64,000 nt of DNA. It comes from Zerene cesonia (lineage: Eukaryota > Arthropoda > Insecta > Lepidoptera > Pieridae). Made by a program: the position numbers and the translations under genes. Location: NCBI RefSeq assembly GCF_012273895.1, contig NC_052126.1, forward strand, positions 2,183,218 through 2,247,217. The letters run 5' to 3'. The notes beneath the pieces were generated by a model. The model was not told where the DNA came from. It did not search any database and saw only the letters and a program-made list of their open reading frames with translations. Below, piece after piece: positions 61,307 through 64,000 of this stretch. Position 1 is the stretch's first letter. Every line of letters starts with the position of its first letter.

Positions 61307-61688
61307 TAACATATAAGTGTACCTAATTTTCAAATGGATCTTGTAACTTTCAATTACAATGAGTTGGAGATCTTATTAGAAACGTATATAAATATTTATG
61401 TATCAAAAGCCAACAGAAATTCTATAATTTCTATATTTGATCGGATCATTTAACAATAACCAGTTCCAATCAAGATCTAACTTTCGCGAAAACATCAAAC
61501 CATCCCGAGGTAGGTTATTCCCGTACATCTAAAATGAATTAGCATAAGGAAATTTCATGCAATTTAATATAGGTAGTTCAATAAACTTATACGGAGATAT
61601 GAAACGTCGGGGATTTTTAGATTGCTATGAAAACGTAGCTACTGCCTACTTAGTATGAAATAGTTGATAATCACATATATTTTTTTTT

Positions 61689-61862
61689 TATATAAAATTC
61701 TCGTGTCACAGTTTTCGTTGCCATACTCCTCCGAAACGACTTGACCGATTTTGATGAAATTTTTTGTGCTTATCCGGTATCTATGAGAATCGGCCAACAT
61801 CTGTTTTTCATACCCCTAAATGATAAGAGTAAGGCAGAACAGCGTTTGCAGGGTCAGCTAGT
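61689..61862 (+). mobile_element. Family F element, best copy
   Basis: It starts TATATAAAATTCTCGTGTCA and ends GCAGGGTCAGCTAGT. The interior ACTCCTCCGAAACGACTTGA and TAAGAGTAAGGCAGAACAGC are intact. Confidence 0.65.
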
Positions 61863-62156
61863 TTTTTATATTTCTTTTATTTAACAATCAAATTTCATGA
61901 TATGTATTGTTCGTGATGATCTTATAATATTCTTAATGTTTCGTCTACAATGACATTTAAGAGAAAAAATTTATTGAAGATAAATAGTTTTTTAAGGTGT
62001 CTAGAAATTAGGACCATATACAACAGCTCCTACGGTGTAAAACGTATGGAAATAAAGTGTTACCACTAAAATATACCGATTTAAAATTTTCCATATTAAT
62101 TGAATTTTCCGATCTTTTGAAATCATAATGAATTAATTTTATATAAAATTATAATA
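61863..62156. other. AT-rich DNA, nothing seen
   Basis: No feature recognised. Confidence 0.4.
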
Positions 62157-62256
62157 TGCTGGGGTATAGGACAGATGATCTGTATCCTGCCAGACCGAGA
62201 ATTGTTTTGCGAGTTCCCAAGGAATCGAACTCAGGACCCCTCGGTTCTACGCTCAT
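62157..62256 (-). mobile_element. SINE B fragment
   Basis: It matches 40756-40967 at GGGGTATAGGACAGATGAT, TCCTGCCAGACCGAGA and the B-box side (GGAATCGAACTCAGGACCCC). The A-box end is lost. Confidence 0.55.
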
Positions 62257-62454
62257 TTTATGCTATTTCTGTGTAAAATTGTTATATTTTAATTATAAAC
62301 CAATTAAAGAATATTAACGAAATAGTCTCATTTTTATTTATTATAAAGCTTTCATTATTATATAAACTTAAACAAAAAATAAGTGGAACAATATTAGATC
62401 AATATTAAAGTACATTTCTGCCAGGCAACCTAGTAGTAAAGTATTTATAGTATT

Positions 62455-62637
62455 ACTAGCTGCGCCCCGCGGTTTCACCCGCGTAAGTCTGTATCCCGTA
62501 GGAATATCGGAATAAAAAGTTGCCTTTGTGTTATTACAGCTATCTACGTAACAAATTTCATTGCAATCGGTTCAGTAGTTTTTTCGTCACAGAATAATAC
62601 ATCCTCATAAACTTCCGCATTAAAATATCAGTAGGAA
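62455..62637 (-). mobile_element. Non-autonomous Helitron-like element, family A
   Basis: ACTAGCTGCGCCCC with the perfect hairpin CGCGGTTTCACCCGCG at one end, and TATCAGTAGGA (reverse of the start) at the other. Confidence 0.7.
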
Positions 62638-63652
62638 GTATTATGGTAGTAAAAATTAAAAATGAAAAACAAAATATATAAAATCGTTTATTTCCACATC
62701 TAAAACCTTTTTACATTAGTCACGACGTACAATCGTTAGTCTTTGTGTAAAATCTTACAAACGAAACAAATACGCATAAATAAAAAACGACGAATACAGT
62801 TCTATTTATTTTAAAAATCGAATAAGTTTTTTTTTTTTCAAAAATAGATATAGAGAAAGGAGTCTAGGTTTTTTGATACTTTACCGTGGCTGTGTCTATG
62901 TAAACTAGCTTTATTCTGTTCATAAAAAATTCAAAACAAATATTAATTAGATTTTTTATTAATTATATATTTGATACAAAAATCACAAGTTCTTCATGAT
63001 TGTCATATTTTTGATAACTGAGTTCTTATATAATTTCCAAACATGTATTTTCATCACTGAATGATTTACGTTATCTCCATGACAAAGTTCATCAAAATCA
63101 GATTAACCAATACACATAAATACCATGATATTGTTTTTTACCCAATTCCATAATGAAAGTAATTACTATAAAACATGAGACAAATTTAATTTTTACAAAA
63201 AAATCAGACTTTACAAAAAAAATATTCGCTTCTAAATTTTTGTTTTTTTTTTTTAACTTATCAAATATTAAAGAAACCAAAATAATGTATTCGCCTTTAA
63301 CCAAAAATAGACATTACATATAAAAACGACAAAATAATTTTCTATGAACGAAAGTATTAAATATTGCATTTACTATATACACGGCAATCACACCCCTTAT
63401 ACATTAAGAAACTCTTATTTTGTACTGAATGGCAATTTTTTATACTCTATACAATTCGATGAAAATATTTTTATTTTAGAAAAAAATTTTAATTTTATTT
63501 ACCAAATAATTAACTTGTGGCCAATGCGGGTGGAATCATATTTTGATCTTTCATGTTTTTTTCAGTTTTCAGGTATTCTATTTAACACATAATTATAAAA
63601 GATACAATATGATGATAATTAATGACACAAACTTTTATTTATTTTATCTAAT
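62638..63652. other. Very AT-rich stretch, no gene seen
   Basis: Frames at 63098-63304 (minus) and 63344-63592 are AT-driven, without domain or splice context. Confidence 0.45.
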
Positions 63653-64000
63653 ACTAGCTTTTCGCCCGCGGCTTCGCCCGCGTAGAATTCGCTTATATCG
63701 CGCGACATGGTAAGGAGTATTTTTTTCGCATTAAAAAGTATGGTTTGTTCTTTCCCACGTTTAGCTCCATTTTCATACCAAGTTTCTTCAAAATCGGTTT
63801 GACAATAACGAACTTTCATACAAACTTTCATCCCCTCTTTCAACCCTTTCTACCCTTTTTTCGCGATAAAAAGTATCCTATGTCCTTTCCCAAGTTCAGT
63901 TCTATCTTCATACCAAATTTTATCAAAATCGAATCAGTGGTTTAGGCGTGAAAGCGTAACAGACAGACAGACAGACAGAGTTACTTTCGCATTTATAATA
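63653..64000 (-). mobile_element. Helitron-like element, family B, cut by the window end
   Basis: It runs from ACTAGCTTTTCGCCCGCGGC to the CAGACAGACAGACAGACAGA run and ATTTATAATA at the window edge, so only the last few bases of its start are missing. It is highly similar to 35813-36162 in reverse. Frames at 63619-63843 and 63745-63945 are incidental. Confidence 0.7.

Noticed and set aside
63959..64000. CRISPR-like or satellite array (CAGACAGA run)
   Set aside because: It is the simple-sequence part of a Helitron-like element; there are no spaced direct repeats with unique spacers anywhere in the window.

Overview
The window is AT-rich, repeat-laden nuclear DNA from a moth or butterfly. The firmest evidence is a complete gloverin gene, since gloverins are known only from Lepidoptera. 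A complete lepidopteran-type attacin gene lies beside it, and the dense set of small dispersed repeats (Helitron-like elements with a TCCTACTAATATTATAAA start and a CTAGT end, poly-A SINEs, tRNA-derived SINEs) fits the same group. The species cannot be read from the sequence. Two runs of exactly 1000 N (18495-19494, 27084-28083) are assembly gaps.

Layout. From 1 to about 45.8 kb I find no intact host gene. This part is unique AT-rich DNA carrying many short mobile-element copies, one C-terminal scrap of a non-LTR retrotransposon reverse transcriptase (22508-22609), and several perfect hairpins or palindromes. Attacin lies at 45925-47504 on the minus strand (3 coding exons, 217 residues), with a textbook immune promoter: a TATA box, a perfect palindromic kappa-B site and GATA motifs. 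At 49266-49637 (minus) there is an unrecognised small protein-coding candidate of two exon-like pieces whose 5' end seems broken or mis-modelled. Gloverin lies at 58137-59914 on the minus strand (4 coding exons, 173 residues), with a separate non-coding first exon and a TATA plus initiator promoter ending near 60655. The rest, to 64000, is repeats and AT-rich DNA.

How the genes work together. Attacin and gloverin are both secreted, glycine-rich antibacterial proteins made as signal peptide plus pro-region, with a furin-type R-x-R-R site just before an aspartate that starts the mature chain. Both families are known to act mainly on the Gram-negative outer membrane. They are on the same strand about 10.6 kb apart, so this is a small effector cluster of humoral immunity, probably driven by NF-kB-type (Rel/Relish) and GATA factors. 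Exons were joined by hand from splice signals and reading frame; each junction keeps the frame open and uses GT-AG.
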